A stretch of 64,000 nucleotides of DNA, taken from JBMYTN01 sp049604415 (lineage in GTDB: Bacteria > Pseudomonadota > Alphaproteobacteria > Rhodospirillales > Rhodospirillaceae). The stretch covers positions 144,668 to 208,667 of the forward strand of contig JBMYTN010000002.1 in NCBI GenBank assembly GCA_049604415.1, given 5' to 3'. A model generated the notes under the pieces. It had not been told where the DNA came from, did not search any database, and saw only the letters and a list, made by a program, of their open reading frames with translations. Shown one piece after another: positions 35,182 to 43,552 of this stretch (positions within the stretch are counted from its first letter, which is position 1; every line of letters begins with the position of its first letter). Position numbers and translations under genes: made by a program.

Positions 35182-35204
35182 CAAAATATACGGAGTATAT
35201 TTTG
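35182..35204. promoter_or_regulatory. Perfect 10-bp inverted repeat upstream of cysD (candidate operator)
   Basis: CAAAATATAC (35182-35191), spacer GGA, GTATATTTTG (35195-35204): a perfect palindrome with 10-bp arms. It is extremely AT-rich against a GC-rich background, lies between divergent cysD and the GDP-fucose synthase gene, 25 bp before the cysD start. It has no T-tract on either side that would make it a terminator. The cognate regulator is unknown. Confidence 0.6.
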
Positions 35205-35334
35205 ATTTACGACGCCTTCTGTGTAGAAAGTGCGGCGCGCTTATAATCCTAGTTTTCGCGCTGCACAAGTTTTAACTCCCTTTCCACCTTTTTATCGGCA
35301 TTCTATTGTTTCCGGGTCACAGGACTGCAGGCAT

Positions 35335-36321
35335 ATGACGATAGATGCGCCGTCACATTTCCCATTGGCAGGGAAAAGGATTTGGGTTGCGGGCCACCGC
35401 GGGTTGGTGGGCTCGGCCATTGTCCGTCGGCTGGCGCGCGAGTCCTGTTCGGTTTTGGCGGTTGGGCGCGACGAAGTTGACCTTCGACGCCAGGCCGAAA
35501 CCGAAGCCTGGATCGCCAAAGTCCAACCGGATGCCATTGTTGTCGCCGCAGCCACCGTTGGCGGGATTTTGGCCAATGCCACCCGACCGGCAGAGTTCCT
35601 GTACGACAATTTGGCCATCGAGGCCAATATCATCCATGGGGCCCACCAGGCCGGGGTGCAACGCCTGTTGTTTTTGGGCTCGTCTTGCATTTATCCCCGC
35701 AATGCGCCGCAACCGATGGCCGAAACGGCCCTTTTGACTGGCCCGCTGGAGGAGACCAATCAATGGTACTCCGTAGCCAAGATCGCCGGGATCAAGCTCT
35801 GCCAAGCCTATCGAACCCAATATGGTCGGGACTATGTTTCGGCCATGCCAGCCAATCTTTACGGCCCAGGAGATAACTTCGACCTGCGCTCCTCCCATGT
35901 GTTGCCGGCCCTGTTGGTGAAAATCATCCAGGCCCAGCGGACCGGGGCGCAGCAGGTTGAGGTCTGGGGCACCGGGGCGCCCTTGCGCGAATTTCTGTAT
36001 GTCGATGATCTGGCCGACGGCACGGTGTTCCTGCTCGAGCATTTTGATGGGTATGACCACATCAATATCGGCACTGGGGCGGAGGTCTCGATCAAGGACC
36101 TCGCGACCCTGATCGCCTCTGTGGTGGGCTATCAAGGTCAATTGCGGTTTGACAGCTCCAAGCCCGATGGCACGCCGCGCAAGGTGATGGATCACGCCAA
36201 GATCCACGCCTTGGGCTGGCGGGCACGGACCTCTCTGGAAGACGGGATCCGGGCCACCTTGGCGTGGTTGGAAGACAATCCGGAACTGTTGGAGCCGACG
36301 CCTGCACAGGAGGGCTCATGA
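35335..36321 (+). CDS. fcl: GDP-L-fucose synthase
   Basis: Extended short-chain dehydrogenase/reductase of about 328 aa that converts GDP-4-keto-6-deoxymannose to GDP-L-fucose for surface glycans. Seen: the Rossmann motif GHRGLVGSAIVRR at the N-terminus, the AAATVGGILAN segment, LGSSCIYPR, catalytic YSVAKIAG (Tyr-x3-Lys), and LPALL...GTGAPLREFLYVDDLAD. The start was placed at MTIDAPSHF directly before the Rossmann fold, with GCAGG upstream; the longer frame would add 35 residues of no Fcl character. GDP-mannose dehydratase is not in the window. The gene is coupled by ATGA to a HAD/membrane fusion gene. Confidence 0.93.
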   Translation: MTIDAPSHFPLAGKRIWVAGHRGLVGSAIVRRLARESCSVLAVGRDEVDLRRQAETEAWIAKVQPDAIVVAAATVGGILANATRPAEFLYDNLAIEANIIHGAHQAGVQRLLFLGSSCIYPRNAPQPMAETALLTGPLEETNQWYSVAKIAGIKLCQAYRTQYGRDYVSAMPANLYGPGDNFDLRSSHVLPALLVKIIQAQRTGAQQVEVWGTGAPLREFLYVDDLADGTVFLLEHFDGYDHINIGTGAEVSIKDLATLIASVVGYQGQLRFDSSKPDGTPRKVMDHAKIHALGWRARTSLEDGIRATLAWLEDNPELLEPTPAQEGS

Positions 36322-37877
36322 TCGAGCCCGATTTGTATGGATCTGAGGCGGAGACAGATGTCAGCGCCCAACTGGCGGCGGTCGAAAGTGCCTTGTCGAT
36401 GGCGGGACCGACGGCTTCCGTGGTGGTCGATCTGGATGAAACCCTGTTGCGCGGCAACAGCACGGAACTGTTTTTGTCCCATGTGCGCCCGGCCCTTTTT
36501 GCGGCTTTGATCTTGCGTGCCTTGGATGTCCTGAAGCCCTGGCGTCTGTGGCCCGGGGCCGATCGCGTTGGCCTTCAGGATCGGGTCCGGGTCGGCGTGA
36601 TCTTGGTGTTGATGCCCTGGCATTTTTTGGTCTGGCGCCGTCTCGCAGCCAGACTGGCCCAAGATCAGGTCAACAAACCCCTGCTCACCCTGCTGGAGTC
36701 AGCGGCCAAAGGGCGGGTGGTTGTCGCGACCCATGGCTTTGGTCTGATTGTCCGCCCCCTGATCAACCATCTCGGCTTTGCCGCACCGCCAAAGGTGATT
36801 TGTGGCGGTTTGGCCCCATGGGATGGGATGCTCAGACGCGGTAAAACCGCATTGGTCGAGGACCATCTGGGGGCTGAGGGCCTCACCAAAGCCGTGGTCA
36901 TCACCGATGATGAGACCCGGGATGCGGACTTGCTGGCCGCTTCGAACCATCCGGTGGGCGGGGTCTGGCCCAACGCATCCTATCACCGGGCCTTTTCCGA
37001 CTTTTGGCTGCCCTTGGATTACGTCACCAAGGTCAAACATCCCGGTCGCGGTCATGTTAAGCGGACTTTCCTTGGTGAAGATTGGTTGGTGTTGCTGCTG
37101 GCCGCCGCCCCTTTGTCCGTCGCCCCGCTGTCTTTGGGGCTCGGATTGCTGTTTCTGATCCTGGCCTATTTTGTCATTTACGATCTGGGCTATTGGGAGA
37201 ATGACCGGCTCGGGGTGCAATATGAGTCGAACCCGGTTGTTGGCGGTTTGGCCGCGCAATGGCGCGACCGGGTCAAACCCATGCGGGCCTGGGCGCTTTG
37301 CTTGATCCTCTTGGCTCCAGCAGCTTGGTTCTTAAGTCAGGCCCCGGAAGTGGGCCATTTGGTGACCGATCCGCTCTGGCGCGTCCCCATGCTCTATGCC
37401 AGTTGCCTGCTGGCAATCCTCGTCAGTCGTGGGCTGTTTTTTGTCTTCAACCGTGTTGATGAGCGCAGCCGGATTATCCTGTTTCTGCCGCTGCAGGTCT
37501 CAAAGGGCTTGGGCCTTGTTGCTTTCTTAGGATTGCCTTTGAGCGCGGCCGGCGAAGCGGCTTTGGTCGCCGTCCCAGTGGCGCGCTGGATCCCCTATAT
37601 CATTTACCGCATGGGCGGAATGCGCTGGAAAACCCCAGACCAATTGGTCCGTCTCATCCTGTTTTTGCTGATCCTGGGTGCGGTCAGTGCGTGGTATGGA
37701 CCAGAGGTGTTTTCTGATCTGACCACGGGTCTTTTGGTGGTCTGGGTGCTGATCAAAGCCCGGCATGATCTAAAAGGGTCTTGGGACCAGGCCCGTTGGC
37801 TGCCGGATAAAGAAACCGTCCCACCGCAAAAGACATCTGACAGTGCCAATATGGCACAGCGGATCGGCTCAGACTGA
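36318..37877 (+). CDS. HAD-family phosphatase fused to a polytopic membrane domain (UbiA-like)
   Basis: About 519 aa. The N-terminal 220 residues form a HAD hydrolase: VVVDLDETLLRGNS (DxDxT), VVVATHGFG as motif II, and TDDETRDADLL as the acidic motif. The C-terminal half has about eight hydrophobic helices; the loop after the second reads YDLGYWENDRLGVQYESNP, which faintly resembles the ND..D prenyl-phosphate motif of UbiA-type prenyltransferases. HAD-UbiA fusions are known and act on polyprenyl-phosphate lipids, but the motif here is weak and the assignment is tentative. Coupling to fcl (ATGA) suggests a role in glycolipid or surface polysaccharide formation. Confidence 0.72.
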   Translation: MIEPDLYGSEAETDVSAQLAAVESALSMAGPTASVVVDLDETLLRGNSTELFLSHVRPALFAALILRALDVLKPWRLWPGADRVGLQDRVRVGVILVLMPWHFLVWRRLAARLAQDQVNKPLLTLLESAAKGRVVVATHGFGLIVRPLINHLGFAAPPKVICGGLAPWDGMLRRGKTALVEDHLGAEGLTKAVVITDDETRDADLLAASNHPVGGVWPNASYHRAFSDFWLPLDYVTKVKHPGRGHVKRTFLGEDWLVLLLAAAPLSVAPLSLGLGLLFLILAYFVIYDLGYWENDRLGVQYESNPVVGGLAAQWRDRVKPMRAWALCLILLAPAAWFLSQAPEVGHLVTDPLWRVPMLYASCLLAILVSRGLFFVFNRVDERSRIILFLPLQVSKGLGLVAFLGLPLSAAGEAALVAVPVARWIPYIIYRMGGMRWKTPDQLVRLILFLLILGAVSAWYGPEVFSDLTTGLLVVWVLIKARHDLKGSWDQARWLPDKETVPPQKTSDSANMAQRIGSD

Positions 37878-37899
37878 TTGGGTTGGCGTTGCGGCTTTT

Positions 37900-38904
37900 T
37901 TACTCAGCCGCTGTGTCGGATTTGTTTTCCAAGCTTTCAATATTGGTCGGCCCCATCACCGGGAATTCGAAACCGCCCCGGTTGTTGCGATAATTCCGTT
38001 GGAATTCCGTCACCAGCTTTTGGAACTCTGGCGAGGCCATGGTGTTGGCCATGACCTTGGCCAATTCGATCAGATAGGCCCGTTGATCAGCGGCGGAGCG
38101 CGGCCCCACATTGGGCGGCACATTGGCCCGGAACAGCGGATGCTTCATCGCGGCTTCCCAGGTCAGGGACAACAAATCCATGCCGATGACATAGGTCACA
38201 CCGCAGGCCACATGGACGCAATTGTCGGTCACCGAGAGCGCCTCGTGATATTGACCGCGCGGGATATAGAGAAAATCGCCCGGCGTCATCAACGGTTCCA
38301 TCAGGACATTGCCCTTCAGCTTATCGCGATGGTCCGGGGTGATGACCGGCTTGAACATCGGGTGGTTGATCGGGTTTTCGGACCGGTAATCATAGACCGT
38401 CCAGCGCTTTTCACCCTCGCAATGCAAAGCAAACACATCATGGCTGTCGTCATGGGGGTGGAAGGCTTGGCGCTCCCGCCGGGAGCAATAGAGATTGACC
38501 TGTGACTTGCCAAAAAGGCGCTCTTCCAAAGCGTTCGACAGCGCGCGCAGCCCTTCATCCAAAGTGTCGATCTGATTAAGGGCTAAGGAGGCGCCGTCTT
38601 TGATCAACTGCATCACCTTGATCGGGTCAGGCTTCATGCAAGGCTTTTCGCGGCGATCCAGACCGCTGACACAATAGTCATTGGGCTTCAGAACGTCCTT
38701 ATCCATCACCAGCAACAGGTTTTCCGACGTCCAGATACTGGTCTGGTTCAAAATCCGATTGAGTCGCGGCCAACTCATTACGGATTCGAATTTGTCCGCC
38801 GGACCAGGGATAAAGCAGGGTTTTTGGCCAAAATAATCCCGGAAAAATTCTTGCGGATCCATGGGAGCGATGATTTGGGAAAAGTCACTGATCAGCTTGG
38901 ACAT
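37900..38904 (-). CDS. JmjC-type 2-oxoglutarate oxygenase, ribosomal-oxygenase-like
   Basis: About 334 aa. The iron site is visible: HDD within FHPHDDSHDVFALH (HxD, matching the PHIDQYDVF segment of the YcfD/RoxA ribosomal oxygenase) and the distal His in GDFLYIPRGQYHEAL. The following GEKRWTVY and the N-terminal FGQKPCFIPG also align in character with that family. RoxA hydroxylates an arginine of ribosomal protein L16; whether this divergent protein has the same target is unknown. The start was placed at MSKLISDFSQ with GAGGATCC upstream; the longer frame adds 50 residues of low complexity. Convergent with the HAD/membrane gene and divergent from the next gene. Confidence 0.8.
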   Translation of the reverse strand: MSKLISDFSQIIAPMDPQEFFRDYFGQKPCFIPGPADKFESVMSWPRLNRILNQTSIWTSENLLLVMDKDVLKPNDYCVSGLDRREKPCMKPDPIKVMQLIKDGASLALNQIDTLDEGLRALSNALEERLFGKSQVNLYCSRRERQAFHPHDDSHDVFALHCEGEKRWTVYDYRSENPINHPMFKPVITPDHRDKLKGNVLMEPLMTPGDFLYIPRGQYHEALSVTDNCVHVACGVTYVIGMDLLSLTWEAAMKHPLFRANVPPNVGPRSAADQRAYLIELAKVMANTMASPEFQKLVTEFQRNYRNNRGGFEFPVMGPTNIESLENKSDTAAE

Positions 38905-39072
38905 GATGCCTGGATCCTCTGTGGCGTTGCCCCGCTTGCCCGGGGTTTCATTGGTGCTGAGCATACTGCCAGGGCTCTGCCGGTGCAACGCAAGCCAGAG
39001 ATCCAGGCTTGGTTTTGCCTGTCGTGAACAGGGTGCTAAACCAAAGTCGACCAACCTCAGACTTGTACAAAC

Positions 39073-39100
39073 TTGACGCTTTGTATGCTTGGTTTACCAT
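39073..39100 (+). promoter_or_regulatory. Possible sigma-70 promoter for the molybdopterin-fold protein and kinase genes
   Basis: TTGACG (39073-39078), a 16-bp spacer and TACCAT (39095-39100) lie about 40 bp before the chosen start of the exported protein. The -35 box is near consensus; the -10 box matches four of six positions. Found by eye only. Confidence 0.35.
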
Positions 39101-39142
39101 AGGGATATATGGAGAAATGATTGGGTTTTGGGGGACTTTAGG

Positions 39143-39694
39143 ATGACCACGTTAACGACGTGGCGCCACGCTCCGCAGCACTGGATCTGCGTGGCTCTCA
39201 CACTCATAGTGTCGATTGCGTTCCAACCCAAGGATAGCTGGGCGGACGCGGCGCAGGCGCTGGCGACCCCTGCAGGCAATGTCATTTTGCAGCTAACGGG
39301 GTCGATTTCCCAAACCAATGACGGCCAGAGCGCGGCTTTTGACGCTCAGATGCTGCAGGCTTTGCCCCAGGTGACCATTGAAACCGGTAATCCCTGGACG
39401 GACGGCGTCCACAGCTATCAGGGTCCGTTGCTCAAGGATGTGTTGTCGGTTGTCGGGGCCAACGGGACCACCTTAGAAGTCATCGCTTTGAACGATTATG
39501 CTGCGACGGTTCCGGTGGAGGACGCGCAAGCGGATGGACCCATATTGGCCCACTCTCGGGATGGCAAGCCAATGCGCATTCGGGACAAAGGCCCCTTAAT
39601 GTTGGTTTATCCTTTCGATGACAATCCATCCTTGGACAATGAGATCTACTATTCCCGATCAGTTTGGCAGATCAAGCACATCACGGTGCAATAG
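39143..39694 (+). CDS. Exported small molybdopterin-oxidoreductase-fold protein
   Basis: About 183 aa: a hydrophobic export signal (WICVALTLIVSIAF, cleavage near SWA-DA) followed by a compact domain containing YQGPLLKDVLSVVGA, IALNDYAATVPVED, ILAHSRDGKPMRIRDKGPLMLVYPFD and a C-terminal YSRSVWQIKHI. This pattern fits the small periplasmic proteins related to the sulfite-oxidase molybdopterin domain; the cofactor-ligating cysteine of true enzymes is not seen, so it may bind a ligand without catalysis. A histidine kinase gene follows after 118 bp, and such proteins often accompany sensor kinases or GGDEF proteins. The start follows GGGGGACTTTAGG; 18 further residues are possible upstream. Confidence 0.75.
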   Translation: MTTLTTWRHAPQHWICVALTLIVSIAFQPKDSWADAAQALATPAGNVILQLTGSISQTNDGQSAAFDAQMLQALPQVTIETGNPWTDGVHSYQGPLLKDVLSVVGANGTTLEVIALNDYAATVPVEDAQADGPILAHSRDGKPMRIRDKGPLMLVYPFDDNPSLDNEIYYSRSVWQIKHITVQ

Positions 39695-39812
39695 GGTCCA
39701 GGATCGGTGGGGCGATCTGCAGGGTCTTGAATAAAATAGGGGGGCTGTTGGCTGTCGTAAAACTCTGCGCGGATCCGGCTATGGTTGGGATCCAAAGCCA
39801 ACGAATTAACCC

Positions 39813-41378
39813 ATGAAACTGCAAACACCCCCACCTGAGGCCGAAAAGTCCGCTCTCTCTGCCAAGCAGGAGAGCGGCCCGTCTCCCTCTCAACGGTCGG
39901 TTAAAGCGCCTTCCCGGCTGAACCGGTCCAGCCTGCACAACCTGATCATGGCGTTGATCGTTCTCATGCTGGTGATCACCGTGGTTGCCTTTTTGGTGCT
40001 GTTTGAACGCCATCGAGAATTGCAAGGCGCGGCCAAGGAGAGCGGCTTATGGGCGACCATCCAGCTTGATCGGGAAGGGCGCAAGCTGCTCGACGCTCTC
40101 TATCATCTGCGCGATGGTTATGATGCCCAGGGAGTGGGCGTTCCCGATGCGCCGCTCGGTGTTCTGATCGAGGATGTTCAGACCAAATATGAGGTGTTGT
40201 ATTCTCGCAAATCCTACTTGGCCAACGGCGAAACGGCGGAAATATTGGCCCGAGACCCCCGGTTGTTCGCCATTTCCCAGGATTTGTCGCGGATGGTCGA
40301 AGAGTTTGAACCAGCCATCTACAACTTGGATGTCAAGTCAAACGCCGAGGATCTCCATCATGTGCTCCACGAGCTCCACCATTTCCTGACCTTGAGTGAG
40401 CGGCTGGTGCTGATGGTCAATGCCAATTGGGCCAGCACCTTGGTCCAGGCCCGGCAACAGACCATCACCATGTTCTATGTGCTTGGTGGTGCTTTGTTGA
40501 TCCTGGTTTTGGTCGCTGGATTGTTCATAGTCTTGATGCGAAAGCTGCTGTTAGACAGCGAAACCGCCCGCAAGCGTGAACAGCAGCTTACCGAAGGACT
40601 GCATCAGGCCATGGTGCAGGCCGACGAAGCCAACCGGGCCAAGTCCGAGTTTCTGGCGTCCATGAGCCATGAATTGCGCACACCGCTCAACGCGATCATC
40701 GGCTTTTCCCAAATCATGGATGGGGGCTATTTCGGCCCGATGCAGAACAAAAAATACCAGACCTATGCCCGGGATATCCTCGGTTCCGGGAAGCATCTCC
40801 TGTCCTTGATCAATGATATTCTTGATGTCTCCAAGATTGAGTCCGGCAATATGGCCTTGGAAGAAGAGGTCGTTGGTTTGGGTCAGGTGATGCGCAATGC
40901 GGTTTTGCTGGTCGAAACCCGAGCGCATGCGGCGGGGATCCGCATTGATCTTCAGGGTGTGCCCGTTGCCAGTGAAGCCGATGCCCAGATTACAAATGAT
41001 GTTGAGCTTTGGGCCGATAAGCGCCGCTTGCTGCAAATCCTGACCAATATATTGTCCAATGCGGTGAAGTTCTCCAACACCGGTGGAACCGTCCGGGTCG
41101 ATGTGATGCGCAGCGCGAATGATGGTGCCACGATCACCATTAGCGATGACGGCATCGGCATGGATTCAGATGAAGTCCGTGTCGCTTTGAAGCCTTTTCG
41201 CCAAGTTGATGCGGCCCTGCGACGGCGTTACGAGGGCACCGGCTTAGGCCTTCCCTTGGCCAAAAGCATGGTCGAGCTGCATGACGGACGCTTGTCGGTG
41301 CACAGCCTCAAAGGGCGGGGCACCGACATCTCGATTTGGTTCCCTGAGGAACGCATGGTGGATAGCACGGCTTCATAA
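39813..41378 (+). CDS. Membrane sensor histidine kinase
   Basis: A 521-residue kinase: disordered Pro/Ser-rich N-terminus, membrane helix about 44-66, a helical periplasmic domain of about 150 residues, second helix about 222-246, then HisKA (SHELRTPLNAIIGF, His286) and HATPase_c with N box (TNILSNAVKF), G1 (DDGIGMD) and G2 (GTGLGLPLA). HisKA is of the same FGP...Y..YARDI..SG.HLLSLINDILD type as the kinase near 15 kb. No response regulator gene adjoins it. The preceding gene encodes an exported molybdopterin-fold protein, which may act as its periplasmic partner; that is inferred from the gene order. Confidence 0.92.
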   Translation: MKLQTPPPEAEKSALSAKQESGPSPSQRSVKAPSRLNRSSLHNLIMALIVLMLVITVVAFLVLFERHRELQGAAKESGLWATIQLDREGRKLLDALYHLRDGYDAQGVGVPDAPLGVLIEDVQTKYEVLYSRKSYLANGETAEILARDPRLFAISQDLSRMVEEFEPAIYNLDVKSNAEDLHHVLHELHHFLTLSERLVLMVNANWASTLVQARQQTITMFYVLGGALLILVLVAGLFIVLMRKLLLDSETARKREQQLTEGLHQAMVQADEANRAKSEFLASMSHELRTPLNAIIGFSQIMDGGYFGPMQNKKYQTYARDILGSGKHLLSLINDILDVSKIESGNMALEEEVVGLGQVMRNAVLLVETRAHAAGIRIDLQGVPVASEADAQITNDVELWADKRRLLQILTNILSNAVKFSNTGGTVRVDVMRSANDGATITISDDGIGMDSDEVRVALKPFRQVDAALRRRYEGTGLGLPLAKSMVELHDGRLSVHSLKGRGTDISIWFPEERMVDSTAS

Positions 41379-41392
41379 ACCGCGAAAAAGGA

Positions 41393-42796
41393 CTATTGCT
41401 GGTCGATGGGCGCCAAACCTGGCACTGGGCGCAACAAGGTGGCGGGCACAAAACCGGTGAGGCCTTGGGTGGTCATGACCTTCAGCCAGCCGTTTTGATC
41501 ATCCCCTTCCAGCAAGATTACCGGGGTGTTGAGATCCAAGATCGACAGAATGCCGGAATTGGCATTGGGACCGGCACGCAATGGCAGACCGGGAATGCCT
41601 ATGCGGAACATCCGCGCTGTTTCAGGCACTGCGGGCGCCTCGCCATTGAGGTCGCCTGTTTTCGGCTGTTCTCTTGTCTGCTGTTCTGCCGCACCGACCG
41701 GTGGCGGCGCGTTGGCCCGAGGTCCCGCCGTGGAGGGTGCCGGTTCCGACAAAACCTTGATCGTCCTGGTCCCATTGCCATCGCCAATCGGGTCGGATCG
41801 GAACCAGGGTGACAGCACCAGAAAGCCCAACAGCCCGGCAACAAAGAATGGCCCCAATTGCCGCCAAAAGGCGGGTGGGGTGCCCGACCAGACATTGCGC
41901 AGGCGTTTGCCGTCCTCGGTCCCCAAACTGTTTAAAAGCTTGCTGGCGTCCTGGGCTTCCATGCCGCCTTTGGGCGCAAGGCTGTTGGCATGTTGAGCCA
42001 GTCCGCGGGCCAAGGTCTGGTCGCCCCGGGACAAGAAAGCACGGGCCTGGTGCAGCAGCAAGGTGGCATTGCGTCCGGCGGGGCGGATGCCGCCCTTCAG
42101 GTTGGTCACCAGGGCCACCATTGTGTGGACGGGACCATAGGGGATCGACCACCAGCCCTTGATCCAACTGTGCAAGCTGGCGGCCAGGGCCAATTTGGCG
42201 GTGCAATTGCGGCACATAATGCCTGAAATCGGTTCCCGGACCGATTTCCACAGCCGTCCGGTGACCCGCTCCAGGATCACAAAACGCGGTTGGGCGGTCA
42301 GGGTGCCACAGACAGAACAGGCATGGGGGCCGCGGGGTTGTGGGTCCTCGGCCGCAGACGGGTTTTGGGCTTGGTGTCCCCCAAATCCCCTCTGTTGCTC
42401 GCGGGTTTTGCCCCCAGCTGTCGCTTTGTCTTGGGATCTGGATCCGTTCGCCGTGTTCTGGCTCCGCGACCGCCCGGCCCGATCGGTCTCTGCCCGTCCG
42501 CTCTGGGCGTTCCGGCGGGATTTGGCGCGACCATTTTGCTGGGCAGCCGTTGCGCCAGTCCCCTGGGCCTGCGCGCTCGCGGCATGGTCATAGGATCGCC
42601 GCGCCACAGGATCGGACAGGGTTTGATAAGCGTCGGCCAGAATTTGAAATTCTGCGACGGCATTGGGAGATTTGTTGCGATCCGGATGCAGCTCAAGCGC
42701 ACGCTTGCGATAGGCCTTTTTGATGGTGGCCTCGGTCGCGGTGCGGGGAACATCTAAGATCCGATAATACCCTTTGGGGTCGCCCACGCCCTTCAT
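41393..42796 (-). CDS. J-domain protein with CxxC pairs, membrane helix and C-terminal SH3-like domain
   Basis: A 467-residue protein of unusual composition. Residues 8-72 form a J domain with the HPD motif (LHPDRNKS), which would stimulate a DnaK ATPase. A Gln/Arg/Ser-rich linker follows, then CSVC and CRNC pairs about 45 residues apart that may bind zinc, a helical region (ATLLLHQARAFLSRGDQTLARGLAQHA), a membrane helix (FFVAGLLGFLVLSPWF, about residue 315), a low-complexity stretch and a C-terminal SH3b-like domain (GLPLRAGPNANSGILSIL). Topology places the J domain in the cytoplasm and the SH3 domain in the periplasm. The function is unknown. It is the last gene of the flhF-flhG transcription unit. 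Confidence 0.82.
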   Translation of the reverse strand: MKGVGDPKGYYRILDVPRTATEATIKKAYRKRALELHPDRNKSPNAVAEFQILADAYQTLSDPVARRSYDHAASAQAQGTGATAAQQNGRAKSRRNAQSGRAETDRAGRSRSQNTANGSRSQDKATAGGKTREQQRGFGGHQAQNPSAAEDPQPRGPHACSVCGTLTAQPRFVILERVTGRLWKSVREPISGIMCRNCTAKLALAASLHSWIKGWWSIPYGPVHTMVALVTNLKGGIRPAGRNATLLLHQARAFLSRGDQTLARGLAQHANSLAPKGGMEAQDASKLLNSLGTEDGKRLRNVWSGTPPAFWRQLGPFFVAGLLGFLVLSPWFRSDPIGDGNGTRTIKVLSEPAPSTAGPRANAPPPVGAAEQQTREQPKTGDLNGEAPAVPETARMFRIGIPGLPLRAGPNANSGILSILDLNTPVILLEGDDQNGWLKVMTTQGLTGFVPATLLRPVPGLAPIDQQ

Positions 42797-42826
42797 CAGC
42801 GCCCTCCGGCGGGCGTCACTTGGGCG

Positions 42827-43429
42827 TTACGGGGTTCCCTGCCGGCTGTGTTGTGTTTGGTTGGGTGACCCGTCGTCATCCTCGTCATCTTCTTCATCAT
42901 CGGGATCCGGTCCCCGATCAAGACTGTCCAAAATGCGTTGGGCACCGGTTTGACCGGTCCCATCCAACGCTGCAGCCTGAACCAAAGCGGCCCGCCCCCG
43001 GTCAATTTCGCCTGCGCGCACCAGCACATAACCATAGGCGGTCAAGGAGAACAACCACAGCCGACCTTCACTCCCGGCTTCGTTATCGCCCAAACCGTCA
43101 AAGGGCGCATCCTGGCGGCGGACATGGTGCCAATCCGGATTGATGCCCAAGCGCTCTGCCGCAATGGTCAGGCACGCCAAGGCATGCGGGGCGGCTTCGG
43201 GATAGCGGTGTTTATAAAAATAGAATTTGTAATGGGCCAGATGCACCGCCAGATGCCCCGGGGCAAAGGTCATGGCGTCGGTCAAATGCCCCTCGGCCTT
43301 GAGACTGTCTTCCCAGGCCACCCCGGCCAAATGCAGGGCTTTTTCAGCCTCCGTTGGCAGGTCACCCCCATAATACCGCCGATCGGTCCAATCGAACTGG
43401 TCCCGGTCGCCCCCTGTTGGATGGGTCAT
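42827..43429 (-). CDS. TPR-like protein of unknown function
   Basis: About 200 aa. Alternating helical segments (KALHLAGVAWEDSLKAEGHL, AVHLAHYKFYFYKHRYPEAAPHALACL, GRLWLFSLTAYGYVLVRAGEIDRGRAAL) have the size and hydrophobic pattern of TPR or SEL1-like repeats, and the C-terminus is a strongly acidic run (PDDEEDDEDDD). No family is recognised. The start was placed at MTHPTGGDRDQ, with GGAGAAGAG upstream. It lies between the FliK-like gene and the J-domain gene in a flagellar transcription unit, so a role in flagellar assembly or chaperoning is conceivable only from context. Confidence 0.72.
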   Translation of the reverse strand: MTHPTGGDRDQFDWTDRRYYGGDLPTEAEKALHLAGVAWEDSLKAEGHLTDAMTFAPGHLAVHLAHYKFYFYKHRYPEAAPHALACLTIAAERLGINPDWHHVRRQDAPFDGLGDNEAGSEGRLWLFSLTAYGYVLVRAGEIDRGRAALVQAAALDGTGQTGAQRILDSLDRGPDPDDEEDDEDDDGSPNQTQHSRQGTP

Positions 43430-43552
43430 GCCGCTCTTCTCCTTCACGATGACGATGCATCCCGCACAACAGGGTTTCAAACCTGCCGCGAGAAACCCCG
43501 GGGGAGGGCAGTTAAGCGCAAATATAATGTGGTTATAGCCGAGCCCGCTGGA

